From Paenibacillus tritici (GTDB lineage: Bacteria; Bacillota; Bacilli; Paenibacillales; Paenibacillaceae), in NCBI RefSeq assembly GCF_013204885.1, contig NZ_JABMKX010000012.1, forward strand, positions 62,001-126,000: 64,000 nt of DNA, in the 5' to 3' direction. This document shows, piece by piece, positions 35,734-43,946 of the stretch; the first letter of the stretch is position 1, and each line of letters opens with the position of its first letter. The position numbers and the translations under genes are program-made. Under the pieces are notes generated by a model. That model was not told the origin of the DNA. It searched no databases and saw only the letters and a program-made list of their open reading frames with translations.

Positions 35734-37413
35734 TTATTTAACGCTCCATTTTTCGATGCGCTGCTGGATGCCTTCATTCATCCGGTCTTCATAGGCCTTG
35801 ATGTCCAGCTTGTGAATTCTGTCCACATAATCCTGCCATACGCCCTCGAACTCTGCAGGACTGGCCATAATGGCTTTTGGCAAATATTTAATCATGAGGT
35901 CATTCAGCTTAGACTGTGCGAGCTGGGCTGGTGAACCATCTTTAAGCACGATGGAATACGCCGGGAAGTAGATATTGTTCTCTTTCGGTTCCTTGAAGAA
36001 TTCGGACCAGGATTTCTTGTTGTACGCCTTCAGAATCTTCTGGTCGTAAGGCTTCAGGCTGTCGAAGAATTCCTGAGGCTGTGTACCGGCATCTGCTGCA
36101 TTACCGTCGCTGTACGTGCCTTGAATCTTAGGCATGTAACCGAACATCCCTGAGATTTTGTTAGCAACCTGCCAGCTGGTCTGCTCTGCATTATTCCGTT
36201 GCTCAGGCGTACGGTAGAAGGAGCCGTCTGCATTCACTTCATAATCTTCGCCTTTCACGCCCCATTGAAGCGTCTTCTGCCAATCCTCGGTAATCATCTT
36301 ATCCCAGAATTTGATAATGCGGACAGGGTCCTTGGCATTGATCGAGATTCCGAATCCGCGGTTGGTGCCGACCGCTCCGCGGTCACGATACCATTCTTCT
36401 GCGCCCGGATAGAGCAGAGGGAAACCGATATACGTATTTTCCAGCTTGCCTTGGGAGATCAGGGATTTCTCGCCGTCCTGAAAGTTCCAGTGCTGGTCGA
36501 ACATTCCGATGACCTTACCGCTTGCAACCTTGGCCAGATACTGGTCATAGTTTTGTACGAAGGCTTCTTTGTCCATCAAGCCTTGAGCGTTGATATCATT
36601 AAGCTTCTTGTAGTACGTCTTGGACATATCCTTGTCGGCAAAAATCTGTGCTACGTTGTTATCTACAACAACGGCCCCGTCATTCGGATGTCCCGACAGA
36701 TGCTCTGGGGGATTCTGCAGCGGGAACACGCGCCAGTCGAAGTTGAGTGATTCGAATCCGATCATCTCCGGGTGTTTTTCTTTATATTTGGCAATGATAT
36801 CGAAATACTCATCCAGGGTCTTTGGAGTAGGGTAGCCCATTTCCTCAAGCACGCCTTTTTGCAGCCAGAAGCCTGGTCCCTGGTAAGTAGGTTCGGTAAT
36901 TTTACCTTGATAGACGCCATAGCTTGGCAGTACGTAGATGTGGCCGTCACTCTCATCCTTGATCTGGTTCCAGACATCACCATAATGCTTCTTCAGGTTG
37001 GGAGCGTACTTCTCAATCAGATCCTCAAGCGGAATGTAAGCCTTGGCATTGATTAATTTGTCGTCGCCCGACAGGATGTCCGGATAGTCGCCACCGGCGA
37101 TCATGACACCCAGCTTCTGCTGCAGGTCACCGACCAGGAATTCCATATTGAAACTGATACCGGTTTTGTCTTTAATCTGTTTCAGAATCTTATTGTCAGG
37201 TGTTGGCTGTTGTCCGGGACCGTTCATAAATATCGAGAATGTTACGGGTGCAGTGTCGTCTCCGGCTGCTGCCGGACTGGCATTTCCCCCAGTGGCGCTA
37301 TTCTTGCCTCCGGTGTTAGTGTTGTTGCCTGATCCACAGCCTGTAAGTGCCAGTGTGAGTGCTAGTACACCGGCCGCAGCGGCCTTTGCTGAACGTTTTG
37401 CCGTTTTGTGCAT
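35734..37413 (-). CDS. Solute-binding lipoprotein of the LplA type (xylo-oligosaccharide importer)
   Basis: A 559-residue lipoprotein. The signal sequence ends in the lipobox LTGC (about residues 23-26), then comes a Gly/Asn/Thr linker. Features such as MFDQHWNFQDGEKSLISQGK and WYRDRGAVGTNRGFGISINA fit LplA-type proteins. First gene of the nine-gene operon, preceded by a promoter with an overlapping cre site. It would trap (arabino)xylo-oligosaccharides outside and may also present them to the YesM sensor (inference). Confidence 0.93.
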   Translation of the reverse strand: MHKTAKRSAKAAAAGVLALTLALTGCGSGNNTNTGGKNSATGGNASPAAAGDDTAPVTFSIFMNGPGQQPTPDNKILKQIKDKTGISFNMEFLVGDLQQKLGVMIAGGDYPDILSGDDKLINAKAYIPLEDLIEKYAPNLKKHYGDVWNQIKDESDGHIYVLPSYGVYQGKITEPTYQGPGFWLQKGVLEEMGYPTPKTLDEYFDIIAKYKEKHPEMIGFESLNFDWRVFPLQNPPEHLSGHPNDGAVVVDNNVAQIFADKDMSKTYYKKLNDINAQGLMDKEAFVQNYDQYLAKVASGKVIGMFDQHWNFQDGEKSLISQGKLENTYIGFPLLYPGAEEWYRDRGAVGTNRGFGISINAKDPVRIIKFWDKMITEDWQKTLQWGVKGEDYEVNADGSFYRTPEQRNNAEQTSWQVANKISGMFGYMPKIQGTYSDGNAADAGTQPQEFFDSLKPYDQKILKAYNKKSWSEFFKEPKENNIYFPAYSIVLKDGSPAQLAQSKLNDLMIKYLPKAIMASPAEFEGVWQDYVDRIHKLDIKAYEDRMNEGIQQRIEKWSVK

Positions 37414-37477
37414 GTTATTATGCCTCCCCTTTTTGGCTAATCGCTTATGTTTATAACATCTCCTGGTGACATCTCTA

Positions 37478-37505
37478 ATTATACTTTTTGAGAATGCGCT
37501 TACAA
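37478..37505 (-). promoter_or_regulatory. Promoter with overlapping cre site, xylan operon
   Basis: On the minus strand TTGTAA (37505-37500) and TATAAT (37483-37478) are 16 bp apart, about 65 nt upstream of the lipoprotein start. TTGTAAGCGCATTCT (37505-37491) matches the cre consensus WTGNAANCGNWNNCW at every defined position and covers the -35, so CcpA should block the promoter in the presence of preferred sugars. A weaker cre-like sequence (AAGCAAGCGTTTTCT) lies at 37562-37548. Confidence 0.7.
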
Positions 37506-37664
37506 TTCATAAACTATAGTACTTCCCCCCCGAAAATTCGATTAAAAGAAAACGCTTGCTTGTTTCGCGGCATCCGAATTGCCGTTATTCTGTAGGGGAG
37601 CTGGCCGGATTGATGCGCCGCTCCCGGTATCTAACCTGACCTTATGTACCGCTCGCGGTTGCGC

Positions 37665-38205
37665 GGCTGCCGACCGCTTTCGGCGGAATGAGGTGCACTT
37701 TTGCTCCTCCTCCTTGGTTGCCGCCCGCTTTCGGCGGAATGTGGTGCACTTTTGCTCCTCCTCCTTGGCTGCCGACCGCTTTCGGCGGAACGAGGTGCAC
37801 TTTTGCTCCTCCTCCTTGGCTGCCGACCGCTTTCGGCGGAACGAGGTGCACTTTTGCTCCTCCTTTTCGGCTGCCTACCGCTTTCGGCGGACCCAGAGGG
37901 ATTTATCCCTTTCATTTCAACGTATCGCCCACTTCCAGCCAACTCAGAGGGATTTATCCCTTTCATTTCTGCATATTGCCCACTTCCAGCCGATTCAGAG
38001 GGATTTATCCCTTTCATTCCAGCATATCCCCTACTTCCAGCTAACTCAGAGGGATTTATCCCTTTCATTTCCGCGTATCGCCTACTCCCAACCAACTCAA
38101 AGGGATTTATCCCTTTCACTCCAGCGTATCGCCTACTTCCAGCTAACTCAGAGGGACTTATCCCTTTCATTTCCGCGCATCGCCCACTTTCGGCCGCCAT
38201 CCCCA
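37665..38205 (+). repeat. Composite 51-bp tandem array, about eleven units in two blocks
   Basis: Block 1: CGGCGGAAYGAGGTGCAC-type units begin at 37681, 37732, 37783, 37834 and 37885. Block 2: CAGAGGGATTTATCCCTTTC-type units begin at 37894, 37945, 37996, 38047, 38098 and 38149. Every step is exactly 51 bp. The GCC-TAC/CAC-TTCC-type part aligns across the change of block, so the second half of the unit was exchanged while the register was kept. AGGGAT-TT-ATCCCT in block 2 is a small hairpin. Long frames open on both strands result from 51 being 17 codons; no gene is called. Confidence 0.88.
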
Positions 38206-38274
38206 CTCTCCATCTCCGCGCCAACTTCGGATGAGTCTACTTTATAAGCAGAATTTCCCCACAACCGCAGAAAA

Positions 38275-38298
38275 GGATTGGCGCAAATGCGCCAATCC
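38275..38298 (-). terminator. Terminator-like hairpin downstream of the GH95 cluster
   Basis: A perfect 10-bp stem, GGATTGGCGC-ATTT-GCGCCAATCC on the minus strand, followed by TTTTCTG. It lies about 200 nt beyond the GH95 stop codon, after a short 41/42-bp repeat array, and closes the minus-strand cluster 43815-38500. Confidence 0.7.
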
Positions 38299-38309
38299 CA
38301 AGCACAATC

Positions 38310-38435
38310 TTCTATAACCATCCACTCTGCCAGCGTCCAGTTTCTTCAATATTCTATAACCATCCACTCGCCAGCTTACAATTTCCGTAATCCTCTAGAA
38401 TCATCCACTCTGGAGGCTTTCCAGTTTGGGTGCAG
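38310..38435. repeat. 41/42-bp tandem repeats, three units
   Basis: TCTATAACCATCCACTC, TCTATAACCATCCACTC and TCTAGAATCATCCACTC begin at 38311, 38353 and 38394. They lie between the GH95 stop codon and the terminator hairpin. With the 51-bp array they fill the gene-free stretch 37506-38499, in which I see no other gene. Confidence 0.75.
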
Positions 38436-38499
38436 TCTTCTGTAGGCTTACATTCGTAATCCTCCATAACCTTCTACCCTCTCAGCTTCCGCTTCATGC

Positions 38500-40746
38500 T
38501 TACCCGGTAAACGTATAAGAGCTTCCCGCTTCGCCGGTGAACGAAATAGAATCCAGGCCCGGGCCTTCGATCCGGCAAGGGCCGGATACGGTACATGATA
38601 CCACCGCTTCTGTAACGAGTCCATCGGCCCAGGTGAAGTCGAGGGTATAGCCGCCTCTTGCCCGCAGACCCTTGACGCTGCCCTCGCTCCAGCTTGCAGG
38701 CAGCGCGGGCAGCAGTCTGAGGCTATCCGTGTGACTCTGCAGCAGCATCTCGGCAATTCCCGCGGTTCCCCCGAAATTCCCGTCAATCTGGAACGGCGGA
38801 TGGTTGTCGAACAGATTAGGCAGGGTCGAATGCTCCAGCAAGGCCCGTACATTCGTGTAGGCTTTGCTCTCATCCTGTAGTCTGGCCCAGAAGTTAATGA
38901 TCCAGGCCCGGCTCCAGCCGGTATGTCCGCCGCCGCTTGCAAGTCTGCGCTCCAGCGTAGTCCGGGCTGCTGCTGCCAGCTCCGGCGTATGCTCCACTGT
39001 GAAGGAGTCCCCAGGATACAAAGCGAACAGATGGGAGATATGGCGGTGTCCCGGCTCCACCTCTTCGTAATCCTCCATCCACTCCTGAATCTGGCCGTAT
39101 TTCCCGATTTGCGGTCCAGGCAGCCGGTCCAGCGCAGAGAGCAGTTCTTCGCGGAACGACTCATCCCGGCCGATAATCTCCGCACTGCGGACAACGGCCT
39201 TGAACAACGCTTCAATAATCTGGAAGTCCATGGAGGCCCCGGCGCACAGAACGCCCGATTCCCCGCCGGGCAGCTGATACGTATTCTCCGGGGAGACGGA
39301 CGGACAGGTAATCAGCCGCCCAACCTCATCCTCTATCAGGTAATCCAGCAGGAACTGCGCAGCTTCCTTCATGGTATCATACGCCTGCGCCAGATAATAA
39401 TGATCCTGGCTGAACTGGTAATGCTCCCACAGATGCAGGCATAACCAGGCCGCGCCCAGCGGCCAGAAGGACGCCGACATATAGGTATCCTGCGGAGCGG
39501 TATCTGCCCAGATGTCCGTATTATGATGCGCTGTGAAGCCTCCACAGCCGTACATTACCCTGGCCGTCACCCGTCCCGGCTCCCGCAGCCGTTCGATCAA
39601 ATCGAACAGCGGCTCATGGCATTCCGCCAGATTGCAGATTTCAGCAGGCCAGTAGTTCATTTGCGCATTGATATTGATCGTGAATTTGCTGTCCCAGGCC
39701 GGGGTGAAGCTGTCATTCCAGATTCCCTGCAGATTCGCTGGCAGAGAACCCGGACGGCTGGAGGAGATCAGCAAATAACGGCCATACTGGAAATAGGTGG
39801 TGATCAGCCCGTGATCCTCCTCCCCCTGCTGAAACCGCTTCAGACGTTCGCCGGTCGACAGACCGTGTAGCTGCGGGTTCCCGGGAAGCGTCAACGCAAC
39901 CCGCCCGTACAGGCCGCGGTAATCCGCAATATGACGGGCCAGCAGCTCTTCATAGGAGACCCGGCTCAGTTCTTCAAGCTGCCTCTTGGCATGCAGCACC
40001 GGATCGGGATGGCGGAATGTAGTTCCTGCGGCAAGCAGCAGCGTAACCGAGCTGGCCCCCTCCACAAGCAAATATTCTCCGATGTTGCGGCAGGTGCCAT
40101 CTTCCGTAACTGCCTTCAATACGGCAGCGAAGGAGCTGCCTCCCCGGCCTCCACATTCTCCGCCCATCACCAGTCCGCTGTCCTGCCACTTCTCCGTCTT
40201 TTCCAGCATTCTCCAGTTCTGGCGGTTGAACCTGGCCTTCAGGGAGATTGCGTTCTTCCGGTCGGAGGTCAAGCGAACCACTATGGCCTGATCCGGGAAG
40301 CTCGCAAACAGCTCACGGGTATACCGGACGCCTCCGGTTGTATAGCTCACCCGGGATACGCCGCGCTCCAAATCAAGCTCCCGTCTATAATCCGCAGCCG
40401 GCTGCTCATGCCCGCCGAACGACAGCAGCAGCTCGCCCAGCGGCAGGTAATGGCGCTGCGCTTCCGGCATTCCTGCCATTGACATCGCGGCGAGTTCCTC
40501 CGCCTCCTTCAGCTTGCCCTCAAGAATCAGCTTGCGGAGCTTGGGCAGATGAGGCAGCGCGTCTTCGTTGTTGCGGTCACGCGGACCTCCGTACCATACG
40601 GAATCCTCATTAAGCTGCAGCTTCTCCTCGGCTACCCTGCCGAAGATCATGGCTCCGAGCCGCCCGTTGCCGATCGGCAGCGCCTCATTCCATTCCTTCG
40701 CCGGTTCACTGTACCATAACCGCTGGCTCTGTTCCATGCTTGTCAT
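38500..40746 (-). CDS. GH95 alpha-L-fucosidase / alpha-L-galactosidase
   Basis: A 748-residue enzyme with the GH95 layout: N-terminal beta-domain (about 8-270; LWYSEPAKEWNEALPIGNGR), helical linker, (alpha/alpha)6 barrel (about 300-680) and C-terminal beta-domain. The inverting machinery is present: Asn358 and Asn360 in FTININAQMNYWPAE, Glu487 in PSVSPENTY and Asp in FQIDGNFGGT. GH95 contains alpha-1,2-L-fucosidases and alpha-L-galactosidases. No signal peptide, so it acts on imported side-chain oligosaccharides, for example from xyloglucan. Last gene of a cluster whose other enzymes fit oxidation of L-galactose or L-fucose; it lies 21 nt after the dehydrogenase gene. Confidence 0.92.
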   Translation of the reverse strand: MTSMEQSQRLWYSEPAKEWNEALPIGNGRLGAMIFGRVAEEKLQLNEDSVWYGGPRDRNNEDALPHLPKLRKLILEGKLKEAEELAAMSMAGMPEAQRHYLPLGELLLSFGGHEQPAADYRRELDLERGVSRVSYTTGGVRYTRELFASFPDQAIVVRLTSDRKNAISLKARFNRQNWRMLEKTEKWQDSGLVMGGECGGRGGSSFAAVLKAVTEDGTCRNIGEYLLVEGASSVTLLLAAGTTFRHPDPVLHAKRQLEELSRVSYEELLARHIADYRGLYGRVALTLPGNPQLHGLSTGERLKRFQQGEEDHGLITTYFQYGRYLLISSSRPGSLPANLQGIWNDSFTPAWDSKFTININAQMNYWPAEICNLAECHEPLFDLIERLREPGRVTARVMYGCGGFTAHHNTDIWADTAPQDTYMSASFWPLGAAWLCLHLWEHYQFSQDHYYLAQAYDTMKEAAQFLLDYLIEDEVGRLITCPSVSPENTYQLPGGESGVLCAGASMDFQIIEALFKAVVRSAEIIGRDESFREELLSALDRLPGPQIGKYGQIQEWMEDYEEVEPGHRHISHLFALYPGDSFTVEHTPELAAAARTTLERRLASGGGHTGWSRAWIINFWARLQDESKAYTNVRALLEHSTLPNLFDNHPPFQIDGNFGGTAGIAEMLLQSHTDSLRLLPALPASWSEGSVKGLRARGGYTLDFTWADGLVTEAVVSCTVSGPCRIEGPGLDSISFTGEAGSSYTFTG

Positions 40747-40767
40747 CGCTATTCCGCCCCTTCGTAT

Positions 40768-41787
40768 TTAATCCAGCTCTACCAGTGCCTTGATTACCTT
40801 GGACTCCGGATTCAGCCAGCTCTCGAACTGGCCGGTCATATCCCCGAATGAGCAGCGGTGGGAAATATAGCTCTCCACATCAATATAACCGTCAGTAATG
40901 GCCCGAATCACCTGTTCAAAATCCTCCCGGGTCGCATTTCTGCTCCCTTGCACAGTCATTTCCCGCGCATGGAAATCCGGATCATTAAAGGTTATATTCC
41001 CTTTGACCAAGCCGACATAAGTCAATGTTCCTCCATGGCCAACCAGGCCGAAGGCCCCCTCCATCGAGGAGATATTGCCGGTGGAATCAATGACATAAGG
41101 CAGGAAGTTGCCTTCTGTCAGCCCGGATAGCTGCTCCTTCGGTTCACGCAGGGCACTCACGGTATGCTCCGCCTGCGCCCAGCCCTTGCAGAATTCCAGG
41201 CGTTCGTCGTTGACATCCATCGCGATCACCTTCGCACCGGCATATCTGGCCATTGCCATCACTCCCAGTCCGATAGGACCGGCTCCGATCACCAGTACTT
41301 GATCGCCTGATCCCAGCCCCGAGCGCCGGACGGCATGTGCACCGATCGCCAGGGGCTCCAGCATAGCCGCCTGATCCAGCGTCAGTCCGTCTGTCTTCAA
41401 TAGATTGCCTACAGGCAAGCTTACCCGCTCCCGCATACCGCCGTCCAAATGAACGCCGAACACTCTCATTTTCTGACAACAGTTCGTTTTGCCGCTCAGA
41501 CAGGCCCGGCACTCTCCGCAATGAAGATATGGAATCACACTTACCTGATCACCGGCCCGCAGCCCTTGCGGGTTGTCGCCAATGCGCTCAATCGTCCCGG
41601 ACAGCTCATGCCCAAGCACACGCGGATAAGTGAAATAAGGCTGATTGCCCCGGTAGGCATGCAGGTCTGTGCCGCAGATTCCGATCCGCCGGATGCTTAC
41701 AATGGCTTCTCCGTCCTGAAGCTCCGGTTCGGGCAGATCCTCCCGGTATACGAACTTTCCGATCTCCTCACAAATAATTCCCTTCAT
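40768..41787 (-). CDS. Zinc-dependent dehydrogenase resembling L-galactonate 5-dehydrogenase (LgoD/YjjN)
   Basis: A 339-residue medium-chain dehydrogenase. Catalytic-zinc ligands Cys38 (GICGTD), His60 and Glu61 (GHE), structural-zinc cysteines 90, 93, 96 and 104, and the NAD motif VIGAGPIGLG (about 166-172) are all present. GNQPYFTYPRVLGHE, GVHLDGGM and GSRNATREDF recall E. coli LgoD/YjjN, which oxidises L-galactonate to D-tagaturonate (from memory). With the lactonase and aldo/keto reductase it would complete an oxidative route for L-galactose, or act on L-fuconate. The ATG at 41787 shares one base with the stop of the reductase gene (TAATG). Confidence 0.85.
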   Translation of the reverse strand: MKGIICEEIGKFVYREDLPEPELQDGEAIVSIRRIGICGTDLHAYRGNQPYFTYPRVLGHELSGTIERIGDNPQGLRAGDQVSVIPYLHCGECRACLSGKTNCCQKMRVFGVHLDGGMRERVSLPVGNLLKTDGLTLDQAAMLEPLAIGAHAVRRSGLGSGDQVLVIGAGPIGLGVMAMARYAGAKVIAMDVNDERLEFCKGWAQAEHTVSALREPKEQLSGLTEGNFLPYVIDSTGNISSMEGAFGLVGHGGTLTYVGLVKGNITFNDPDFHAREMTVQGSRNATREDFEQVIRAITDGYIDVESYISHRCSFGDMTGQFESWLNPESKVIKALVELD

Positions 41788-42746
41788 TATAAGCGCTCCC
41801 CGTTCCGGCCTTGTGCCACGTTCCACTCCGGCAGGCCGCTCGGCCAGGTTGCCCCGTCGATAGGCTTCAGAATGTCCCTTACTTCGGCCAGTAATTGTTC
41901 ATCCATCGGCTCATCCGTCCATCTAATGTTGTTGCGGATATTCTCCGGTGTCGCGGTGCTTACGAGGGTTGTCGGAATCTGTTCATTCGCTGTAGAGAAC
42001 TGGACCGCCAGCTTGGCAATGTCCTCTCCCTTGTCCCGACAATATTCGGCGGCGCGCTGACATGCGGCTTGAATCTCCGCACTCGCCGGATGCCAGTCAG
42101 GCACTTTACGGTTGCTGAGCAGGCCCATGGAGATAGGCGAGGCATTGATTAGTCCCGTGCCGCGGCTCTCCAGCAGCGGAAGGAGCTGCAGCAGTGTGGT
42201 GTCATTCAGCGAATAGTGGCAGTAGGACAGGATGACATCCAGAGCGGTCCGCGACAACACGGTCTCGAAGATAGGAAGAGGCAGGCCGGTTACGCCGTAA
42301 TAACGGATTTTGCCGGATTGCTTCAACTCCTCAAGCGCTGGAATTCCCTCTTCCATCACCTGCGCCAGAGAGCCGAATTCAATATCATGCAGCAGCAAAA
42401 TATCCAAATAGTCCGTTCCCAGACGGCCCATACTCTCTTCAGCACTGCGGATAATCCGCTCTCTGGAGAAATCGAACTCATCCTGGCCGTAACGTCCGGC
42501 CTTCGTACTCAGGATGTAGCGGTCCCGCGGCACCGTCTGCAGCGCTTCTCCCAGAACGGTCTCCGCTTTGGTCAGGCCGTAATAGGGGGAGACGTCGATG
42601 AGGTTGATCCCCATATCAAGCGCTGTGTGAACCGTGCGGATGCCTTCTTCCTTGGGCACATCCCGGAACACGCTTCCCAGCGACGATGCCCCGTAGCTTA
42701 ATACGGAGACATCCAGCCCTGTATTCCCCAGCTTTCTGTATTTCAT
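41787..42746 (-). CDS. Aldo/keto reductase resembling L-galactose / L-fucose 1-dehydrogenase
   Basis: A 319-residue AKR barrel with the catalytic set Asp51, Tyr56, Lys82 and His120 (GINLIDVSPYYG, STKAGRYG, LLHDIEFGSL). The blocks GASSLGSVF, HDIEFGSL, DVILSYCHYSLND and WHPAS closely resemble plant L-galactose dehydrogenase, which makes L-galactono-lactone (from memory); related bacterial enzymes oxidise L-fucose. It would oxidise the sugar released by the GH95 enzyme to its lactone, the substrate of the neighbouring lactonase. Translationally coupled to the zinc dehydrogenase. Separated from the lactonase gene by the hairpin-rich element A. Confidence 0.87.
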   Translation of the reverse strand: MKYRKLGNTGLDVSVLSYGASSLGSVFRDVPKEEGIRTVHTALDMGINLIDVSPYYGLTKAETVLGEALQTVPRDRYILSTKAGRYGQDEFDFSRERIIRSAEESMGRLGTDYLDILLLHDIEFGSLAQVMEEGIPALEELKQSGKIRYYGVTGLPLPIFETVLSRTALDVILSYCHYSLNDTTLLQLLPLLESRGTGLINASPISMGLLSNRKVPDWHPASAEIQAACQRAAEYCRDKGEDIAKLAVQFSTANEQIPTTLVSTATPENIRNNIRWTDEPMDEQLLAEVRDILKPIDGATWPSGLPEWNVAQGRNGERL

Positions 42747-42774
42747 AGCGTTCTACCTCCTGTAGTTTGATATT

Positions 42775-42978
42775 GCACTTAAGATTTGAACTTGAAGCTT
42801 CATCGTCACTACGGTGAACATTTGGACTTCCGGCCGCTGTTGTCCCCAGATTTCTTGATTTCGAACCGCTTCTAGCGGTATAAATCCGGTGACAAAGGCG
42901 GTCGCTACCGCTCCTACAGTTCCAAATTTCCCCTCCGCTTCTTTTGCTTTTTGTTTATTTCTTTAGTGCTTCTTACTA
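42775..42978 (+). repeat. Hairpin-rich intergenic element, copy A
   Basis: About 200 bp, nearly filling the gap between the lactonase and reductase genes. The main stem GTCCCCAGATTT (42842-42853) / AAATCCGGTGAC (42882-42893) encloses ACCGCT-TCT-AGCGGT (42865-42879); GCGGT-CGCT-ACCGC (42898-42911) follows. The ends GCACTTA and TAGTGCTTCTTA are near inverted copies, and the right end touches the lactonase stop codon. Copies B (51537-51778) and C (63222-63330) share the plan. Compared with B it lacks the AGCTTTCC/GGAAAGCT hairpin. Confidence 0.82.
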
Positions 42979-43815
42979 TAGTGAATCCAACTTATAAAAT
43001 CTCACCGCATTCGCTCCAAAAACCGGCTCCATCTCTTCCGGCGACAGCCGCTCTTGCAGGGCAGTGCGCAAGATCTGAAGCACCTCATCATAGGTTGCTG
43101 CCATCAGGCACACGGGCCAGTCGCTGCCGAACATCACCCGCTCCGGTCCGAACAGCTCCAGCACCGCATGGATATAAGCCGTGAAATCCTCCTGTGTCCA
43201 GCCCTCGGGAGTGGCTTCCGTTACCATCCCGGACAGCTTGCAGCAGATATTCGGATGCTTCGCAATCTCCGCCATCCGGCTTCGCCACGGCTCTAGTTGA
43301 CCCGCTGCAATCGGAGGCTTGGCCAAATGGTCGATGACCCCTCTTAGACCCGGAACCCGATCCAGCAGCTCTATAAGCTGCGGAAGCTGATCTGCCAGAA
43401 CCAACAGGTCAACGGGCAGATCCTCGTCCGCAAGGAATGAGAGCGCTTCTATATATGGACGGGTCAAAAGCAGGCCGGGGTCCTCCATCTCCTGGATCAT
43501 CACGCGAAGACCGGCGAACTTGCGGTGCCCGCGAAGCTGCTGATATTGCTCCTTGAAGGACGGACCCGCAAGGTCCAGCCAGCCAATCACGCCCGCTATG
43601 GAATCCGCCTGCTCACTCAGTCCCAGGATGTATTCCGTCTCCTCCACGGTCGGCGCAGCCTGCACCACAATCGTGCGGTTAATCCCGTGCTTGTGCAAAT
43701 GCGGTTCAAGGTCAACGGGCAGATAATCGCGGAACAGCACCGGAATGTCCGGCGTAATCCATCCGTAATCGTCCCTGTCTATCTTCCAGTAATGCTGATG
43801 AGCATCTATATACAT
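42976..43815 (-). CDS. Amidohydrolase-type sugar lactonase (L-fuconolactonase-like, COG3618)
   Basis: A 279-residue amidohydrolase barrel. Metal-site features are DAHQHYW (His6, His8), RGVIDHLAKPP and the terminal Asp in FGSDWPV, as in L-fucono-1,5-lactonase and related enzymes. It would open the lactone made by the aldo/keto reductase to L-galactonate or L-fuconate. The start at 43815 has GGAGGTG 5-7 nt upstream; the longer frame starting at 43848 adds eleven residues with no family match. First gene of the minus-strand cluster and divergent from the AraC gene at 43947. Confidence 0.88.
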   Translation of the reverse strand: MYIDAHQHYWKIDRDDYGWITPDIPVLFRDYLPVDLEPHLHKHGINRTIVVQAAPTVEETEYILGLSEQADSIAGVIGWLDLAGPSFKEQYQQLRGHRKFAGLRVMIQEMEDPGLLLTRPYIEALSFLADEDLPVDLLVLADQLPQLIELLDRVPGLRGVIDHLAKPPIAAGQLEPWRSRMAEIAKHPNICCKLSGMVTEATPEGWTQEDFTAYIHAVLELFGPERVMFGSDWPVCLMAATYDEVLQILRTALQERLSPEEMEPVFGANAVRFYKLDSL

Positions 43816-43832
43816 CACAGCACCTCCATTCC

Positions 43833-43902
43833 ACCTTATTTTATACATCCGATAAAGGAATAAAAATAGCTAAAACAAACAAAACTATACCTTATTTTGA
43901 TA
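43833..43902. promoter_or_regulatory. Direct repeats in the lactonase/AraC divergent promoter region
   Basis: ACCTTATTTTATA (43833-43845) and ACCTTATTTTGATA (43889-43902) are direct repeats 56 bp apart between the divergent lactonase and AraC genes. Such spaced direct repeats are typical AraC-family binding sites. No promoter with good spacing could be fixed. Confidence 0.4.
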
Positions 43903-43946
43903 TGATGAGGTTAAGAATTGATAGATTTGGCTAAGGAGGCCGCGTC

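Noticed and set aside
37665..38205. CRISPR array
   Set aside because: Units are contiguous tandem repeats without unique spacers of constant length, and no cas gene is present in the window.
37579..38247. Possible 222-residue and antisense 197-residue repeat proteins
   Set aside because: Several phases on both strands are open through the same array, and none has start signals or a recognisable domain.
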